In this document: positions 5,072 to 7,085 of the stretch, piece after piece
How the letters are laid out: each line of letters starts with the position of its first letter
Position numbering within the stretch: the first letter of the stretch is position 1
Assembly (NCBI GenBank): GCA_029856055.1
Contig: JAHQWF010000137.1
Span: 1-7,085, forward strand
Direction of reading: 5' to 3'
Origin: Candidatus Njordarchaeota archaeon
GTDB taxonomy: Archaea > Asgardarchaeota > Njordarchaeia > Njordarchaeales > Njordarchaeaceae
DNA length: 7,085 nt
Position numbers and translations under genes: made by a program
Notes under the pieces: generated by a model
Seen by the model: only the letters and a program-made list of their open reading frames with translations
Told to the model about the DNA's origin: nothing
Database searches by the model: none

Positions 5072-5941
5072 TTATCTTATTGTCAGTTTGTCCCCTGTAT
5101 GTAGTTCGTAAAGGGCGTTTGGCAGAGTTTGTTTGAGTTGGCATATGAAGCGAGTTCCACTGCAGTGTAGAGGCGATATCTTTTCTATTTTCATCTCTAG
5201 AAATGATTGGAGAGTCTTTTTTAGTCTCTCTGCATTAGCATTAATGAGATGAAATCCCCCTATTAAATGCTTTATTTCGTCGTGTTTTGTTATTTCAACT
5301 GAAAATTTAAGTATATTAACTATGCCACTATGACCACAGCCACTAATAACTATAATTCCATCATTCATTTTTATGGCAATTCCTTGATCATCAAGCAATT
5401 TATCCCTCTGTACTTCTCCATCGATCTCGATGTAAAAATCTTCGGGAAGCTCAAAGTTTGTTACTCTAGGTATTTCACCTAATACAAAGACGCCTGGTGT
5501 GATTTCTATAGGCTTTTTATTCTTAATTAATATACCACCAGCCCTCTCTATCTCTCTCTCACCGTACGGTATACCAATATATCTTAATTTGGGCTTTAAA
5601 GATAGTTTCTTTCTGAACGCATCTGGATGCGCGATTATTGGAATTTTTTTCTTGGTTAAATTTAAGACCTCAATGATTCCTCCAGCATGATCGTAATGTC
5701 CATGACTAAGCACTATGTAATCTATCTCTCTCATATCCGTATTTAGTTGCTGTATATTATATTTGAAAGCTATAGTATTGTTTCCGGTGTCGAAAAGCAC
5801 TGAGTGTTTTTGATTATTTTCATAGAATATATCTATAAGCATTGATAATCCGTGATCTGCGATAAATTTGGGATTAAATGTGGTGTTTTCTACGAGGATA
5901 GTTATTTTGACTTCCTGAGGGATAATAATTCTCACCTGCAA
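5072..5941 (-). CDS. Metallo-beta-lactamase-fold hydrolase (COG1237, MJ0301/TM0207-like)
   Basis: The 289-residue frame has the MBL metal signature SHGHYDH (H80, H82, D84, H85), then ISGCGHSGIVN (H204), GGFH (H231) and PLHCSG (H259). The order and spacing fit COG1237, members of which are often labelled 7,8-dihydropterin-6-yl-methyl-4-(beta-D-ribofuranosyl)aminobenzene 5'-phosphate synthase. That name comes from a methanopterin-pathway assignment and should not be taken as proven here. The protein is cytosolic, with no signal or membrane segment. The start is unsure: TTG 5939-5941 gives the listed length and GTG 5933-5935 would remove two residues. AGGTGA, a good Shine-Dalgarno in form, overlaps that GTG and would point to a non-standard ATT start instead. 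It lies 17 bases after the enolase-superfamily gene, most likely as one operon. Confidence 0.88.
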   Translation of the reverse strand: MQVRIIIPQEVKITILVENTTFNPKFIADHGLSMLIDIFYENNQKHSVLFDTGNNTIAFKYNIQQLNTDMREIDYIVLSHGHYDHAGGIIEVLNLTKKKIPIIAHPDAFRKKLSLKPKLRYIGIPYGEREIERAGGILIKNKKPIEITPGVFVLGEIPRVTNFELPEDFYIEIDGEVQRDKLLDDQGIAIKMNDGIIVISGCGHSGIVNILKFSVEITKHDEIKHLIGGFHLINANAERLKKTLQSFLEMKIEKISPLHCSGTRFICQLKQTLPNALYELHTGDKLTIR

Positions 5942-5958
5942 TTAATATCTGCTTTGCG

Positions 5959-7085
5959 CTAAATTATTTCGATCAGTTTAAATGATTGTGGTATGTCTTC
6001 TTTAGAGAAACCAAGACCAATTTCTTCGGGGAGTATTCTGAAACTATTCTTAGTGTCGCATTTCTTCGGCATTATTTCTTCTAATAATAGATCTGAATCC
6101 AGATCTGCGAAATCTACAGGGATTATTGAGGCTAGATAAGTGTCGACTGATATACCTATATTAGTTTCTCCAGAACAACCAATCATAACAAGCTTTCCTG
6201 ATTTCCTAGCGATTTTTCCTAAACAATATACTTCTATTGGATCTCCAGCTTTCCATAGTTTTAAGTTAATTCCATCCACACTATCTTTAACTTTATCGAA
6301 ATCTTGTAAATTTCTTATGCTTTCATCCGCAATTATCGGAATTGATGATTCATCCTTAATTTGCTTTAACCATTCGATTCTATCTTTAGGAACTGGCTGT
6401 TCAACTAAATCGATATCTAGTTTCATATCCTCTATTCTCTTTACTACAAATAGTGCATCATTTAGAGTCCATCCCTGATTAGCATCGATACGTAACGATA
6501 CGTCACTAGGAAGCATCGACCAAACTTTTTCTATTATCTCTATATCTTTTCTAGCTTTTTTACCAACTTTTAATTTAATAGCTTTAAATCCATTATCAAG
6601 GGCAATTCTAACATCTTTCGTCGTCTCCTCTACACTTTCAATACCTATTGTAATATTAGTTAATATTTTTTTCTTAGTCAATTTACCAAATATTTCTCCA
6701 AAACGCAGATTATTTCCCCTAGCTATGATATCGAGCAGCGCTAAACTGAAGGGGACTCTTATGTATCTCGACTTGCTTGTTATCTCGTCAAAGTAGTAAG
6801 TTATCGTTTGATCGATGGTCATTCCTCTCAATTTTCTAGATATATTTAAAATCTCTTTGATTATAGAAGGGCTGTTTTCAGATAATATGCTTTCTCCTAC
6901 CCCAAATATTTCATCTTGTGTCTCAAGAATTACTAATAAAACTTCTTCTTCTATTGAAATAGATGTTGCTATGACAAATGGTTTCTTGTATCTTATTCTA
7001 CCGTGATAAACTAAAATTCTGTTAATCGGTTCTGTTAATGGCTCAGATAACTTAACTATTTTTTTTATTATTTTTTCTTTAAGCT
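5959..7085 (-). CDS. Enolase-superfamily enzyme, probable dipeptide epimerase (5' end beyond window)
   Basis: The frame is open from the stop at 5959 to the right edge (about 375 codons visible), and no standard in-frame start lies near the expected N-terminus. The conserved capping domain lies upstream of the first TTG (6831): RIRYKKPFVIATS and then FGVGES. The mature protein therefore starts outside the window. Numbering from the first complete codon (7083), the barrel shows KLK (K170, K172), RIDANQ (D200), VEQP (E228), ADES (D253) and NLKLWKAG (K275). These are the paired lysines and three metal ligands of the muconate-lactonizing subgroup. GCSGETNIGIS followed by ADLDSDLLL resembles L-Ala-D/L-Glu and related dipeptide epimerases (COG4948). 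The substrate cannot be fixed by sequence. It is followed 17 bases later by the MBL-fold gene. Confidence 0.88.
   Translation of the reverse strand, partial: LKEKIIKKIVKLSEPLTEPINRILVYHGRIRYKKPFVIATSISIEEEVLLVILETQDEIFGVGESILSENSPSIIKEILNISRKLRGMTIDQTITYYFDEITSKSRYIRVPFSLALLDIIARGNNLRFGEIFGKLTKKKILTNITIGIESVEETTKDVRIALDNGFKAIKLKVGKKARKDIEIIEKVWSMLPSDVSLRIDANQGWTLNDALFVVKRIEDMKLDIDLVEQPVPKDRIEWLKQIKDESSIPIIADESIRNLQDFDKVKDSVDGINLKLWKAGDPIEVYCLGKIARKSGKLVMIGCSGETNIGISVDTYLASIIPVDFADLDSDLLLEEIMPKKCDTKNSFRILPEEIGLGFSKEDIPQSFKLIEII

Noticed and set aside
5959..6831. Taking TTG at 6831 as the true start of the enolase-superfamily gene
   Set aside because: The upstream frame is open to the edge and encodes the conserved N-terminal capping domain (KKPF..., FGVGES).
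1..7085. CRISPR array, insertion sequence, integrase or defence system
   Set aside because: No spaced direct repeats, terminal repeats with transposase, or recognised defence genes were seen on either strand.

Overview
The window looks like a low-GC archaeal chromosome segment, most likely from a thermophilic Thermoproteota/TACK-type lineage. The main evidence is a TIP49/RuvB-like AAA+ ATPase, a PAC2-family protein, an initiator tRNA with a 37/38 intron in a bulge-helix-bulge fold, a two-guide box C/D sRNA, TATA/BRE-like promoters, and Shine-Dalgarno sites matching an archaeal 16S 3' end. The lineage is inferred from gene content, not from any search.

Left part (1-1206). A PAC2-family gene runs leftward off the edge from 688. 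Its frame is broken near the N-terminus by two compensating single-base differences about 27-33 bases apart. Upstream on the same strand lies a complete box C/D guide RNA (boxes at 829-877) that no protein-level annotation would show. A possible 36-codon ORF (1004-1114) sits between it and the next gene.

Middle (1207-3913). The TIP49 gene (1207-2559, +) has a strong Shine-Dalgarno and converges, 2 bases apart, on a radical SAM gene (2562-3713, -) of the spore-photolyase-like group with a second cysteine-rich cluster. Directly upstream of the radical SAM gene is the intron-containing initiator tRNA. Its leader and trailer can form a 22-bp helix. An uncritical start for the radical SAM protein would run into this tRNA.

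Right part (3914-7085), all on the minus strand in transcription order: an enolase-superfamily enzyme resembling dipeptide epimerases (open to the right edge, so its start lies outside), a metallo-beta-lactamase-fold hydrolase 17 bases downstream, tRNA-Gln(UUG), and a DUF89 metal-dependent phosphatase-like protein. The first two probably form an operon. The third and fourth may be read from the same or local promoters.

No CRISPR array, insertion sequence, phage gene or defence cassette was seen. The most interesting items are RNA-level: the C/D sRNA, the unusually structured initiator tRNA precursor, and the frame-disrupted PAC2 gene.
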